Notes: a model not told the origin generated them from the letters alone. A stretch of 64,000 bases of DNA from Streptomyces subrutilus (GCF_008704535.1 NZ_CP023701.1:4528501-4592500); one strand, 5' to 3'; shown: positions 54,234-63,026, numbered from the stretch's first letter. Program-made: numbers and translations.

Positions 54234-54763
54234 GCACCTCCGCAGCGCCGGTCGTCGGCATCGTCATGGGCTCGGACTCGGACTGGCCGGTCATGGAGGC
54301 CGCCGCCCAGGCCCTCGACGAGTTCGAGGTCCCGTACGAGGTCGACGTCGTCTCCGCGCACCGGATGCCGCGCGAGATGGTCGCGTACGGGGAGCAGGCC
54401 GCCGGACGCGGCCTCAAGGCGATCATCGCGGGCGCGGGCGGGGCCGCCCACCTGCCCGGCATGCTCGCCTCGGTCACCCCGCTGCCCGTCATCGGCGTGC
54501 CGGTGCCGCTGAAGTACCTCGACGGCATGGACTCCCTGCTGTCGATCGTCCAGATGCCCGCCGGCGTCCCCGTCGCCACCGTCTCGGTCGCCGGGGCGCG
54601 CAACGCCGGCCTGCTGGCCGTGCGGATGCTGGCCGCGCACGACCCGGAGCTGCTGGCCCGGATGCGCGACTTCCAGCAGGAGCTGAACGAGCAGGCCACC
54701 GAGAAGGGCAAGCGGCTGCGCACCAAGGTCGCCGGCGCCGACGCCTTCGGGTTCGGCAAGTGA
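54230..54763 (+). CDS. purE: N5-CAIR mutase
   Basis: 177 residues, class I PurE, converting N5-CAIR to CAIR. Motifs VGIVMGSDSDWPVM, VVSAHRMPREM and GAGGAAHLPGM with GVPVPLKYLDGMDSL are intact. Coupled to purK by a four-base overlap and to the dipeptidase gene by GTGA. Functional unit with purK; the dipeptidase coupling is conserved in Streptomyces but unexplained. Confidence 0.97.
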   Translation: MSTSAAPVVGIVMGSDSDWPVMEAAAQALDEFEVPYEVDVVSAHRMPREMVAYGEQAAGRGLKAIIAGAGGAAHLPGMLASVTPLPVIGVPVPLKYLDGMDSLLSIVQMPAGVPVATVSVAGARNAGLLAVRMLAAHDPELLARMRDFQQELNEQATEKGKRLRTKVAGADAFGFGK

Positions 54764-55938
54764 GCGCCGCGCAGCGCCTGGACGAGGCGCGCGAGCTGCT
54801 GGCCGCGCACCCCGTGGTGGACGGCCACAACGACCTGCCCTGGGCGCTGCGCGAGCAGGTGCGCTACGACCTGGCCCGCCGGGACATCGCCGGCGACCAG
54901 TCCGCCCACCTGCACACCGACATCCCGCGGCTGCGCGCCGGCGGGGTCGGCGCGCAGTTCTGGTCGGTGTACGTGCGTTCCGACTACGCGGGGGACACGG
55001 CGGTCAGCGCCACCCTGGAGCAGATCGACGCCGTCGCCCAGCTCATCGACCGCTACCCCGGCGACCTGGTGCGGGCGCTGACGGCGGACGACATGGAGGC
55101 CGCCCGCGCCGACGGCCGGATCGCCTCGCTGATGGGCGCCGAGGGCGGCCACTCCATCGCCAACTCGCTCGCCACCCTGCGCGCCCTGTACCGGCTGGGC
55201 GTGCGGTACATGACGCTCACCCACAACGACACCATCGACTGGGCGGACTCGGCGACCGACGAACCCCGGCACGGCGGCCTGAGCGACTTCGGCCGCGAGG
55301 TCGTCCGCGAGATGAACCGCGTCGGCATGCTCGTGGACCTCTCGCACGTCGCCGCGACGACCATGCGGGACGCGCTGGCGGTCTCGGCCGCACCGGTGAT
55401 CTTCTCGCACTCCTCCGCGCGGGCCGTCTGCGACCACCCGCGCAACGTCCCCGACGACGTGCTGGAGCTGCTGCCGGCCAACGGCGGCGTCGCCATGGCC
55501 ACGTTCGTCCCCAAGTTCATCCTCCCGGCGGCGGTCGAGTGGACCCTCGCGGCGGACGAGAACCTGCGCGCCCACGGCTTCCACCACCTCGACACCACCC
55601 CCGAGGCGATGGCCCTGCACCGGGCCTTCGAAGCCGCCCGCCCGCGCCCGGTGGCCACGGCCGCCACGGTCGCGGACCACCTGGACCACATGCGCGCGGT
55701 GGCCGGCGTCGACCACATCGGCATCGGCGGGGACTACGACGGCACGGCCTTCACCCCCTCCGGGCTGGACGACGTGGCGGGCTACCCGAACCTGGTCGCG
55801 GAACTGCTCACCCGCGGCTGGTCCCGGGCCGACCTGGCCAAACTGACCTGGTCGAACGCGGTACGGGCGCTGCGCGACGCGGAGGCGGTCTCCCGCGACC
55901 TCACCGAGTCCAGGGGCCCGTCGAACGCGGTGCTCTAG
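54760..55938 (+). CDS. Membrane dipeptidase (M19, renal dipeptidase type)
   Basis: 392-residue binuclear Zn dipeptidase. The six metal ligands are all present: H23 and D25 (VDGHNDLPW), bridging E128 (MGAEGGHS), H196 (DLSHV), H217 (FSHSSAR) and D325 (GGDYDG). The substrate-carboxylate Arg is in HPRN. It cleaves L,L and L,D dipeptides in characterised homologues; it corresponds to the structurally studied S. coelicolor Sco3058. No signal peptide, so cytoplasmic. GTG start overlaps the purE stop. Confidence 0.95.
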   Translation: MSAAQRLDEARELLAAHPVVDGHNDLPWALREQVRYDLARRDIAGDQSAHLHTDIPRLRAGGVGAQFWSVYVRSDYAGDTAVSATLEQIDAVAQLIDRYPGDLVRALTADDMEAARADGRIASLMGAEGGHSIANSLATLRALYRLGVRYMTLTHNDTIDWADSATDEPRHGGLSDFGREVVREMNRVGMLVDLSHVAATTMRDALAVSAAPVIFSHSSARAVCDHPRNVPDDVLELLPANGGVAMATFVPKFILPAAVEWTLAADENLRAHGFHHLDTTPEAMALHRAFEAARPRPVATAATVADHLDHMRAVAGVDHIGIGGDYDGTAFTPSGLDDVAGYPNLVAELLTRGWSRADLAKLTWSNAVRALRDAEAVSRDLTESRGPSNAVL

Positions 55939-55946
55939 GCCCGCCC

Positions 55947-55977
55947 CCCGGGAGGCCTCCGGGCCCCTCCTCCCGGG
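55947..55977 (+). terminator. Hairpin after the dipeptidase gene
   Basis: 9-bp perfect inverted repeat CCCGGGAGG/CCTCCCGGG, 13-base loop, eight bases after the stop. Confidence 0.55.
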
Positions 55978-56019
55978 ACGGTCCGGCCGCTTGCCCGGGG
56001 CGGGCTCCGGTCCGCCCCG

Positions 56020-56045
56020 GTAACCGGCCCTGACCTGGCGGTTAC
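56020..56045 (+). promoter_or_regulatory. Inverted repeat upstream of the dipeptidase-like gene
   Basis: GTAACCG-N12-CGGTTAC, a perfect 7-bp inverted repeat about 100 bases ahead of the start at 56147. The 12-base spacing, giving 19 bases between centres, would place the half-sites on one DNA face, as for a dimeric repressor. Inference. Confidence 0.4.
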
Positions 56046-56146
56046 ACCCGAACGCCACATCCGCCGGGCGTCCCACGCGTCTCACATGTCACGGTGGCTC
56101 CACCTCTCCACCTCTCCCTGCTGCCGCCGAGACCGGAGCCCACGCC

Positions 56147-57211
56147 ATGGCCGACCTGCAGGACGATCCGCCCTACGCGGGCATCGGCGCGGAGGACCTC
56201 CCCGCCCCCGCGGTGGAGTCCGGAGCACTGGAGCGGGCCGTCGAGCTGCTCTCCGTCCACCCCGTCGCGGACGGGTCCAACGCGCTCGTCTGGACCCTGC
56301 GGCAGCGTCCGTACCACGACATCGAGACCCCCGAGGCGGGGGTCGACACCGACATCCCGCGGCTGCGCGCCGGGGGAGTGGGGGCGCAGTTCTGGTCCCT
56401 GCTCGTCCCGCCCGGCGGACCGCGCGACGGCGCCACCGACGACCAGGTGCTCTCCGACACCCTGGAGCAGATCGACGCGGCCCTCGCGCTGCTGCGCCGC
56501 TACCCCGACGGCCTCCTGCTGGCCCGCACCGCGGGCGACATGGCCGACGCCCGCAACCGCGGCCGGATCGCCTCCTTCCTCGGACCCGTACCCGGCCGCA
56601 CGCTGAACGGCGGACTGGGCCCGCTGCGCGCCTTCCACGCGCTCGGCGTCCGCCTCCTCGCACCCGCGGGCGCGAGCTGGGCCCGCGACGGCCTCACCGA
56701 CTTCGGCCACGAGGTGGTCCGGGAGGCCAACCGGCTGGCGGTCCTGCTCGACCTCGACGGCTGCTCGCCGGCGGCGGCCCGCCGCATCGCGGGCGCCTCC
56801 AAGGCCCCCGTCCTGGTCTCCAACACGGCGGCCGCCTCCCTCAACCCCCACCCGGGCAACGTCACCGACGAGGTGCTGCTCGCGCTCCGGGAGGCGAACG
56901 GGCTGGCCATGGTCACCTTCGACACCGCGCGCACCGGCGACTCGCTGCAGGCGGTGGCGGACCACGTGGAACACGTACGGTCCGTCGCGGGCCCGCACTG
57001 CGTCGGCCTCGGCGCCGCCTTCGGCACCGAGCGGGACACCGCCCGCCCACCCGGCCTGACCGACCCGTCGGGCTACCCGCTGCTCATCGCCGAACTCCTC
57101 GACCGGGGCTGGCCCGAAGCCGACCTGGCCCTCCTGACCTGGGGCAACGCCCAACGCGTGGTACGGGACGCCGAATTCACCGCCCGCGCCGCCCAGCACC
57201 GCGGGAGCTAG
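56147..57211 (+). CDS. M19 dipeptidase paralogue lacking all metal ligands (probable pseudoenzyme)
   Basis: 354 residues, homologous to the upstream dipeptidase over its full length (shared TDIPRLRAGGVGAQFWS, DTLEQIDA, LTWxNAxRxxRDAE). Every metal-binding residue is changed: HND to SNA (S44, A46), the AEGGH glutamate to a GPVPG segment, LSHV to LDGC, FSHS to VSNT, and GGDYDG to GAAFGT. The carboxylate Arg of HPRN is Gly. The frame is intact with normal codon use, so this is not a decaying pseudogene. It cannot be a Zn dipeptidase; a binding or regulatory role is likely. It has its own leader with an inverted repeat. Confidence 0.92.
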   Translation: MADLQDDPPYAGIGAEDLPAPAVESGALERAVELLSVHPVADGSNALVWTLRQRPYHDIETPEAGVDTDIPRLRAGGVGAQFWSLLVPPGGPRDGATDDQVLSDTLEQIDAALALLRRYPDGLLLARTAGDMADARNRGRIASFLGPVPGRTLNGGLGPLRAFHALGVRLLAPAGASWARDGLTDFGHEVVREANRLAVLLDLDGCSPAAARRIAGASKAPVLVSNTAAASLNPHPGNVTDEVLLALREANGLAMVTFDTARTGDSLQAVADHVEHVRSVAGPHCVGLGAAFGTERDTARPPGLTDPSGYPLLIAELLDRGWPEADLALLTWGNAQRVVRDAEFTARAAQHRGS

Positions 57212-57228
57212 GGGGACGGCCCGGCCGG

Positions 57229-57250
57229 GCGGGCGCGCACCAGCGCCCGC
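57229..57250. terminator. Hairpin between convergent genes
   Basis: 8-bp perfect inverted repeat GCGGGCGC/GCGCCCGC with a six-base loop. Confidence 0.5.
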
Positions 57251-57266
57251 GGGAGGCGCACGGGGG

Positions 57267-58610
57267 CTACGCGCGCGGGCGGCCCATCGCGCGGTAGGTC
57301 CAGCCCGCCGCGCGCCACACGCCCGGGTCGAGGGCGTTGCGGCCGTCCAGGATCAGCCGGTCGGTGACGACCGCGCCCAGCTCCGCCGGGTCGAGGTCGC
57401 GGAACTCGCGCCATTCGGTCAGGTGCAGGACCACCTCCGCGCCGCGCGCCGCCGCGAGCGCGGAGTCCGCGTACCCGAGGGTCGGGAAGACCCGGCGCGC
57501 GTTGTCCATGCCCTTGGGGTCGTAGACGGTGACCTGGCCGCCCTGGAGGTGTATCTGCCCGGCCACGTTCAGCGCGGGCGAGTCGCGGACGTCGTCCGAG
57601 TCGGGCTTGAAGGTGGCGCCCAGCACGGCGACCCGCTTGCCGAGGAAGGAGCCGCCGACCGCCTCGCGGGCCAGCTCCACCATGTGGCCGCGCCGGCGCA
57701 TGTTGATGGAGTCGACCTCCCGCAGGAAGGTCAGCGCCTGGTCCGCGCCGAGCTCGCCGGCGCGCGCCATGAACGCCCGGATGTCCTTCGGCAGGCAGCC
57801 GCCGCCGAAGCCGATCCCGGCCCGCAGGAACTTCGCGCCGATCCGCTCGTCGTAGCCGATGGCCTCCGCCAGCTTGACCACGTCGCCGCCGGCGGCCTCG
57901 CAGACCTCCGCCATCGCGTTGATGAAGGAGATCTTGGTGGCGAGGAAGGAGTTCGCGGCCGTCTTGACCAGCTCGGCGGTCGGGAAGTCGGTGACCACCA
58001 GCGGGGTCCCCTCCGACATGGGCGTCTCGTACACCTCCCGCAGCACCTTCTCGGCCCGCTCGCCCCGGACGCCGATCACGATCCGGTCCGGGTGCAGGGT
58101 GTCCTGCACCGCGAAGCCCTCCCGCAGGAACTCCGGGTTCCAGGCCAGCTCGACGTCCGCGCCCGCCGGGGCCAGCTCCGCGAGCTTCGCCGCCAGCCGC
58201 TCGGCCGAGCCCACCGGCACGGTGGACTTGCCCACGACCAGCACCGGCCGGGTCAGGTGCGGGGCGAGCGAGGCCATCGCGGAGTCGACGTACGACATGT
58301 CGCAGGCGTACTCGCCGTGCTTCTGCGGGGTGTTCACGCACACGAAGTGGACGTCGCCGAACTCCCCGACCTCCGCCCAGGAGGTGGTGAACCGCAGCCG
58401 CCCCGTGGACCCGGGCAGCCCGGCCACGTGCGCCGAGAGCAGCTCCTCCAGCCCGGGCTCGTACATCGGCACCCGGCCGGCCGCCAGCATCTCGATCTTC
58501 TCGGGGACCACGTCCAGCCCCAGCACCTCGAAGCCCAGTTCGGCCATGGCCGCGGCGTGCGTCGCGCCGAGGTATCCGGTGCCGATCACAGTGATCCTGA
58601 GGGGGGCCAT
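57267..58610 (-). CDS. UDP-glucose/GDP-mannose dehydrogenase family protein
   Basis: 447-residue NAD-dependent enzyme oxidising a nucleotide-sugar 6-OH to the acid in two steps. Rossmann motif RITVIGTGYLGATHA, VGKSTVPVG, NPEFLREGFAV, and the catalytic Cys272 in GFGGGCLPKD, with GATFKPDSDDVRDSPAL beginning the third domain. UDP-glucose 6-dehydrogenase is the most likely activity (Ugd/TuaD-like). The ATG at 58610 has GGAG at about six bases. Divergent from the acyl-CoA dehydrogenase gene. Confidence 0.93.
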   Translation of the reverse strand: MAPLRITVIGTGYLGATHAAAMAELGFEVLGLDVVPEKIEMLAAGRVPMYEPGLEELLSAHVAGLPGSTGRLRFTTSWAEVGEFGDVHFVCVNTPQKHGEYACDMSYVDSAMASLAPHLTRPVLVVGKSTVPVGSAERLAAKLAELAPAGADVELAWNPEFLREGFAVQDTLHPDRIVIGVRGERAEKVLREVYETPMSEGTPLVVTDFPTAELVKTAANSFLATKISFINAMAEVCEAAGGDVVKLAEAIGYDERIGAKFLRAGIGFGGGCLPKDIRAFMARAGELGADQALTFLREVDSINMRRRGHMVELAREAVGGSFLGKRVAVLGATFKPDSDDVRDSPALNVAGQIHLQGGQVTVYDPKGMDNARRVFPTLGYADSALAAARGAEVVLHLTEWREFRDLDPAELGAVVTDRLILDGRNALDPGVWRAAGWTYRAMGRPRA

Positions 58611-58759
58611 GCGTGCTCCAGGGGGTGCGGGCCGTTTGCGGCCACTGAGCATAGTCGGGCTGCTCCGGGGGGACGCTCTCCGGCGGGCACCGCTGTCACG
58701 CAGCTCACGTACGCGGCACGTACCGCTGTCGGGAGCCCGGACACTAAGCTTCGGGTTAC

Positions 58760-58773
58760 TTAACGGTAGTTAG
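58760..58773 (+). promoter_or_regulatory. AT-rich inverted repeat ahead of the acyl-CoA dehydrogenase gene
   Basis: TTAAC-N4-GTTAG (one mismatch) in a short AT-rich window of a very GC-rich genome, about 32 bases upstream of the start. It may be an operator for a TetR/FadR-type regulator or contain the -10 element. Weak. Confidence 0.4.
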
Positions 58774-58804
58774 CATCACGCATCACCCTGGGGAGTGAGA
58801 GATC

Positions 58805-59977
58805 TTGGCGGGTTCTGCCGACTTCGACCTGTACCGCCCGGCCGAGGAGCACGACATGCTCCGCGAGTCGGTCCGCTCGCTCGCCGAGGCGAAGATCCTG
58901 CCGTTCGCCGCCGCGGTCGACGAGGAGTCCCGTTTCCCGCAGGAGGCCCTCGACGCCTTGGTCGCCAGCGACCTGCACGCCGTCCACGTGCCGGAGACCT
59001 ACGGCGGCGCGGGCGCCGACGCCCTCGCCACGGTCATCGTGATCGAGGAGGTGGCCCGCGTCTGCGCCTCCTCCTCCCTGATCCCGGCCGTGAACAAGCT
59101 CGGCTCCCTGCCCGTCGTCCTCTCCGGCTCCGAGGAGCTCAAGGCCAAGTACCTCGGCCCCCTCGCCAAGGGCGACGCGATGTTCTCGTACGCGCTCTCC
59201 GAGCCGGACGCGGGCTCCGACGCCGCCGGCATGAAGACCCGCGCCGTGCGCGACGGGGACTTCTGGGTGCTCGACGGCGTCAAGCGCTGGATCACCAACG
59301 CGGGCGTCTCCGAGTACTACACGGTCATGGCCGTCACCGACCCGGAGAAGCGCTCGAAGGGCATCAGCGCCTTCGTCGTGGAGAAGGGCGACGAGGGCGT
59401 CTCCTTCGGTGCCCCGGAGAAGAAGCTCGGCATCAAGGGCTCCCCGACGCGCGAGGTCTACCTCGACAACGTCCGCATCCCCGCCGACCGCATGATCGGC
59501 GCCGAGGGCACCGGCTTCGCGACCGCGATGAAGACCCTGGACCACACCCGCATCACCATCGCGGCCCAGGCGCTCGGCATCGCCCAGGGCGCACTGGACT
59601 ACGCCAAGGGCTACGTCCAGGAGCGCAAGCAGTTCGGCAAGCCGATCGGCGACTTCCAGGGCGTGCAGTTCATGCTGGCCGACATGGCCATGAAGATCGA
59701 GGCGGCCCGCCAGCTGACCTACGCGGCGGCGGCCCGCTCGGAGCGCGTCTCCGCCGGCGGCGCCCACGAGGACCTCACCTTCTTCGGCGCCGCGGCCAAG
59801 TGCTTCGCCTCCGACGTCGCCATGGAGGTCACCACGGACGCGGTCCAGCTCCTCGGCGGCTACGGCTACACCCGCGACTACCCGGTCGAGCGCATGATGC
59901 GCGACGCCAAGATCACCCAGATCTACGAAGGCACGAACCAGGTCCAGCGCATCGTCATGGCGAGGAACCTGCCGTAA
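58805..59977 (+). CDS. Acyl-CoA dehydrogenase
   Basis: 390-residue FAD enzyme for the first step of acyl-CoA beta-oxidation or branched-chain amino acid breakdown. Motifs: YALSEPDAGSDAAGMKTRA (FAD/substrate), KRWITNAGVSEYYTV, RITIAAQALGIAQGALDYA, QLLGGYGYTRDYPVERMMRDAK, and catalytic Glu375 in IYEGTNQVQR. Glu at this place indicates short-chain type rather than isovaleryl type. The TTG at 58805 has GGGAG about nine bases upstream. Terminator follows. Confidence 0.95.
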   Translation: MAGSADFDLYRPAEEHDMLRESVRSLAEAKILPFAAAVDEESRFPQEALDALVASDLHAVHVPETYGGAGADALATVIVIEEVARVCASSSLIPAVNKLGSLPVVLSGSEELKAKYLGPLAKGDAMFSYALSEPDAGSDAAGMKTRAVRDGDFWVLDGVKRWITNAGVSEYYTVMAVTDPEKRSKGISAFVVEKGDEGVSFGAPEKKLGIKGSPTREVYLDNVRIPADRMIGAEGTGFATAMKTLDHTRITIAAQALGIAQGALDYAKGYVQERKQFGKPIGDFQGVQFMLADMAMKIEAARQLTYAAAARSERVSAGGAHEDLTFFGAAAKCFASDVAMEVTTDAVQLLGGYGYTRDYPVERMMRDAKITQIYEGTNQVQRIVMARNLP

Positions 59978-59994
59978 CAGGGTTTGCGCAGCTC

Positions 59995-60029
59995 AAGGCC
60001 CCTGGCGTCCGCGCGATGCCGGGGGCCTT
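59995..60029 (+). terminator. Hairpin after the acyl-CoA dehydrogenase gene
   Basis: AAGGCCCCTGGC/GCCGGGGGCCTT, 12 positions with one G-T pair, 11-base loop, 17 bases past the stop. Confidence 0.7.
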
Positions 60030-60164
60030 CCGCGGGGGTTGGTTCCGCTCGCCGGCCCCGGGCCGTCTGCGCCGGGAAGGGGCTCCGGGGGTGGCCCGCG
60101 GTGCGTCCTCGGTGCCGGTTCGGGTCCTGGTCGGGCACGGCCCGGGGGTGGTCCCCGGATGGGC

Positions 60165-60170
60165 TAAATT
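60165..60170 (+). promoter_or_regulatory. -10-like element for the nucleotidyltransferase gene
   Basis: TAAATT in a GC-rich setting about 40 bases ahead of the ATG at 60209; no clear -35. Confidence 0.35.
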
Positions 60171-60208
60171 TGGACCTTCGTACGCCGGAATCGGTTGGGG
60201 AGAACGCA

Positions 60209-61291
60209 ATGACGGAAGCGATCCTGCTGGTCGGCGGACAAGGGACGCGGTTGCGTCCCGTGACGGTCAACACGCCCAAGCCGATGGTCCCCACGGCCGG
60301 CGTCCCGTTCCTCGCCCACCAGATAGCCAGGGCCGCCGCCGCCGGCGTCACGCACGTGGTGATGGCCACCTGCTACCTCGCCGAGGTCTTCGAGCCCTAC
60401 TTCGGCGACGGCTCCGCCTTCGGCATCAGCCTGGAGTACGTGGTCGAGGACGAGCCCCTGGGCACCGGCGGAGCCATCCGCAACGCCGCGCGCCGCCTCA
60501 CCGGCGGCCCGGACTCCGCGGTCCTCGTCTTCAACGGCGACATCCTCACCGGCCTCGACATCGCCGGACTCGTCGCCTCCCACGAGCGGGCCGACGCCGA
60601 CGTCTCCCTGCACCTGGTGCAGGTCGAGGACCCGCGCGCCTTCGGCCTGGTCCCCACCGACCCCTCGGGGCGGGTGCTCGCCTTCACCGAGAAGCCGCAG
60701 ACCCCCGAAGAGATCATCACCGACCAGATCAACGCCGGCTGCTACGTCTTCCGCCGCAGCGTGATCGACTCCATCCCCGAGGGCCGCCCCGTCTCCGTCG
60801 AGCGCGAGACCTTCCCCGGTCTGCTCGCCTCCGGAGCCAGGCTGCACGGCGTCACCGAGAACACCTACTGGATGGACCTCGGCCGGCCGGACGCCATCGT
60901 CCAGGCCTCCGCCGACCTCGTCCGCGGCGTGGTCCCCTCCCCGGCCGTCCCCGGCCGGTGCGGCGAGTACCTGGTGCTGCCCGGCGCCGAGGTCGCCGCC
61001 GGAGCCAAGCTGTCCGGCGGCACGGTCGTGGGCGCCGGAGCCCGCATCGGGGCCGGGGCGAGCGTCCAGGGCTCCATCGTGCTGGCCGACGCGGTGATCG
61101 GCCAGGACGCCCAGGTCAACGCCAGCCTGATCGGTGCCGGCGCCTCCGTCGGCCCGCGCACCGTCCTGGACCGCGCCGTCATCGGCGACGCGGCCGCGGT
61201 CGGCGCCGACAACGAACTGCGCGGCGGCGCCCGCGTCTGGTGCGGCGCCCGGCTGCCCGACGCCGCGATCCGCTTCTCCTCGGACTCCTGA
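60209..61291 (+). CDS. Sugar-1-phosphate nucleotidyltransferase (mannose-1-phosphate guanylyltransferase-like)
   Basis: 360 residues. The N-terminal nucleotidyltransferase has the signature LLVGGQGTRLRPVT...PKPMVP, EPLGTGGA, the metal Asp in FNGDIL, and a YWMDLGRP block; the C-terminal part (about 250-350) is a left-handed beta-helix of hexapeptides (GAGARIGAGASVQGSIVLADAVIG). The arrangement matches GDP-mannose pyrophosphorylases of actinobacteria, which supply wall mannosyl units. Exact nucleotide and sugar are not decided by sequence. The ATG at 60209 has GGGGAG at six bases. Its stop codon runs into a 12-bp tandem repeat array. Confidence 0.92.
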   Translation: MTEAILLVGGQGTRLRPVTVNTPKPMVPTAGVPFLAHQIARAAAAGVTHVVMATCYLAEVFEPYFGDGSAFGISLEYVVEDEPLGTGGAIRNAARRLTGGPDSAVLVFNGDILTGLDIAGLVASHERADADVSLHLVQVEDPRAFGLVPTDPSGRVLAFTEKPQTPEEIITDQINAGCYVFRRSVIDSIPEGRPVSVERETFPGLLASGARLHGVTENTYWMDLGRPDAIVQASADLVRGVVPSPAVPGRCGEYLVLPGAEVAAGAKLSGGTVVGAGARIGAGASVQGSIVLADAVIGQDAQVNASLIGAGASVGPRTVLDRAVIGDAAAVGADNELRGGARVWCGARLPDAAIRFSSDS

Positions 61292-61409
61292 TCCGGCACC
61301 CGGACCGGCACCCGGATCGGCACCCGATCCGGCACCCGATCCGGCACCCGATCCGGCACCCGGACCGGCACCCGATCCGGCACCCGGACCGGCACCCGGA
61401 CCGGCACCC
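61290..61409. repeat. Ten tandem 12-bp repeats following the nucleotidyltransferase stop codon
   Basis: Ten units of GATCCGGCACCC or GGACCGGCACCC run without gaps, starting in the stop codon of the preceding gene, with a degenerate eleventh unit (to 61420). A second array with units of the type GATCCCGTTCCC follows (about 61428-61486). Both lie in the 280-base gap between convergent genes. Copy number is likely variable. Confidence 0.92.
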
Positions 61410-61573
61410 GGTCCGACCCCTGTGAGCGCGATCCCGAGCGTGATCCCGTTCCCGATCCCGTTCCCGATCCCGATCCCGAGCGCAAGCCCGTTCGGACTCG
61501 TCCGGTCGGACCCCCGCGACGACGCCGCGGCCGGGTGGGCACCCCATCCGGCCGCGCACCGCACCCCGCCCCG

Positions 61574-62920
61574 TCACTGACCGCGGACGGTGACCTTCTC
61601 GTCGTTCTGGATCTGCTTCACCAGCTGCTGCACCTTCGCCTTGTCCCAGACCAGGTTCCCGCCGCGCTGCCCGGAGATCGGCATGTTCATCGAGACGCCG
61701 TCACCGCCGTTGACGCCCTTCATCGCGAAGAACATCTGGCCCATGTCCCACAGCCCCATGTCCTTGTCCACGATGAGCGTGTCCAGCCCCGCCCCCAGCA
61801 TCGGGTACAGGGAGAACGGATTGAGCACCGTGGACGGCGTCGCCGCCTGGGAGGCCAGTGCCGACAGGAACTTCTGCTGGTTCTTCGTCCGCTGGAGGTC
61901 CGACTCGGCGAAGGCGTAGCGGGTCCGTACGAAGGCCAGCGACTGCTCGCCGTTGAGCGTCTGCTTCCCGGCCTGGAAGTCGGCGCCCGACTTCTCGTCC
62001 TTGAAGCCCTTGTCGATGTCGAGCTCGACCCCGCCCAGCGCGTCCACGATGTTCGCGAACCCGGCGAAGCCGATCTCGGCGTAGTGGTCGATCCGCAGAC
62101 CCGTGTTGAACTCGACCGTCCGCACCAGCAGCTCGGGCCCGTCCTCCGCGTACGCCGCGTTCAGCTTGACCCGGCGGCCCTGCCCGGGGAACTTCTTGCC
62201 CGACTGCGATCCCACGAAGGACGGGATCTCCACGTCCGAGTCGCGCGGCAGCGAGATCATCGTGTTCCCGCTGGAACACTTCGCCAGGATCATCATGGAG
62301 TCGGTCCGCTTGCCCTCGGCCGAGCCGGTGTGCAGCTTCTTCTTCTCCTCGGCGGACATGCCCTCGCGGCTGTCGGAGCCCACGATCAGGTACGTCGTGC
62401 AGTCGCCCTCCTTCGGGCGCTCGATCACCTTGGAGAGGTCCACCTCCCGGCGCACCTTGGAGTCGGCCCAGAAGTAGGTGGCGACCGTGGTCACCAGCAG
62501 CGCCGAGACCAGCACGATCGAGCCGACCTTGATCCGTCTGCGCCAGTCCGGCGCCGGCCCGGGCGCCCGCCCCGGACGGCCCGGCCCGGCCGGCGGCCGC
62601 ACCGGCCCGCCGGGACCCGCGGGCCCGCCCGGTCCGGCCGGCGCACCGTAGACCTGGCCGGTGTTGTAGCCGCTGTCGTAGCCGCCGTACGCGTCGTGGC
62701 CGCCCTGCGCCTGCCGCGGGGGCACGCCCGGTGCGGGGGGCGGGGTGCCGGGGCGCCGGGCGGGCGGCGGAACCGCCGGGCGCGGGGGCTGCTGCCGCTG
62801 GACGTGCCGCATCCGCTGCGCGCCCTCGGGCTGCGCCTGCGCGCTGCCGTGCCCGTACCCGTCGTCCCGGCGGCCGCGGTCGTCGCGGTCGCCGTTCCAC
62901 CCTGCTGGCCAGTCATTCAT
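61574..62920 (-). CDS. LCP family (LytR-CpsA-Psr) cell-wall protein
   Basis: 448 residues. A Pro/Gly/Gln-rich cytoplasmic N-terminal region (about 1-122), one transmembrane helix (about 130-150, VGSIVLVSALLVTTVATYF), then the extracellular LCP phosphotransferase domain with LIVGSDSREG, KRTDSMMILAKCS, ISLPRDSDVEI, GRRVKLNAAYAEDGP, and FVRTRYAFAESDLQRTKNQQ. Arg and Asp residues that bind the polyprenyl pyrophosphate are present. LCP enzymes attach teichoic acids or other glycopolymers to peptidoglycan. The ATG at 62920 has no strong ribosome binding site. Confidence 0.94.
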   Translation of the reverse strand: MNDWPAGWNGDRDDRGRRDDGYGHGSAQAQPEGAQRMRHVQRQQPPRPAVPPPARRPGTPPPAPGVPPRQAQGGHDAYGGYDSGYNTGQVYGAPAGPGGPAGPGGPVRPPAGPGRPGRAPGPAPDWRRRIKVGSIVLVSALLVTTVATYFWADSKVRREVDLSKVIERPKEGDCTTYLIVGSDSREGMSAEEKKKLHTGSAEGKRTDSMMILAKCSSGNTMISLPRDSDVEIPSFVGSQSGKKFPGQGRRVKLNAAYAEDGPELLVRTVEFNTGLRIDHYAEIGFAGFANIVDALGGVELDIDKGFKDEKSGADFQAGKQTLNGEQSLAFVRTRYAFAESDLQRTKNQQKFLSALASQAATPSTVLNPFSLYPMLGAGLDTLIVDKDMGLWDMGQMFFAMKGVNGGDGVSMNMPISGQRGGNLVWDKAKVQQLVKQIQNDEKVTVRGQ

Positions 62921-63026
62921 GCGCCCTAGGATGCCTGCCCGGGCGTGTCGTCCGACAGCCCGGGGGAGCATCCGTACCGGTGCTGTTGCAGAGCTGATGC
63001 CTCCGGTACGCATCTAAGGTGTCCGT

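Noticed and set aside
61290..61409. Possible CRISPR array
   Set aside because: Units are contiguous 12-mers without spacers and no cas genes are present.
60164..61564. Minus-strand frame with a Gly/Ala/Ser/Pro repeat tail over the 12-bp array
   Set aside because: Product of the tandem repeat read in the opposite direction; no ribosome binding site and no conserved part.
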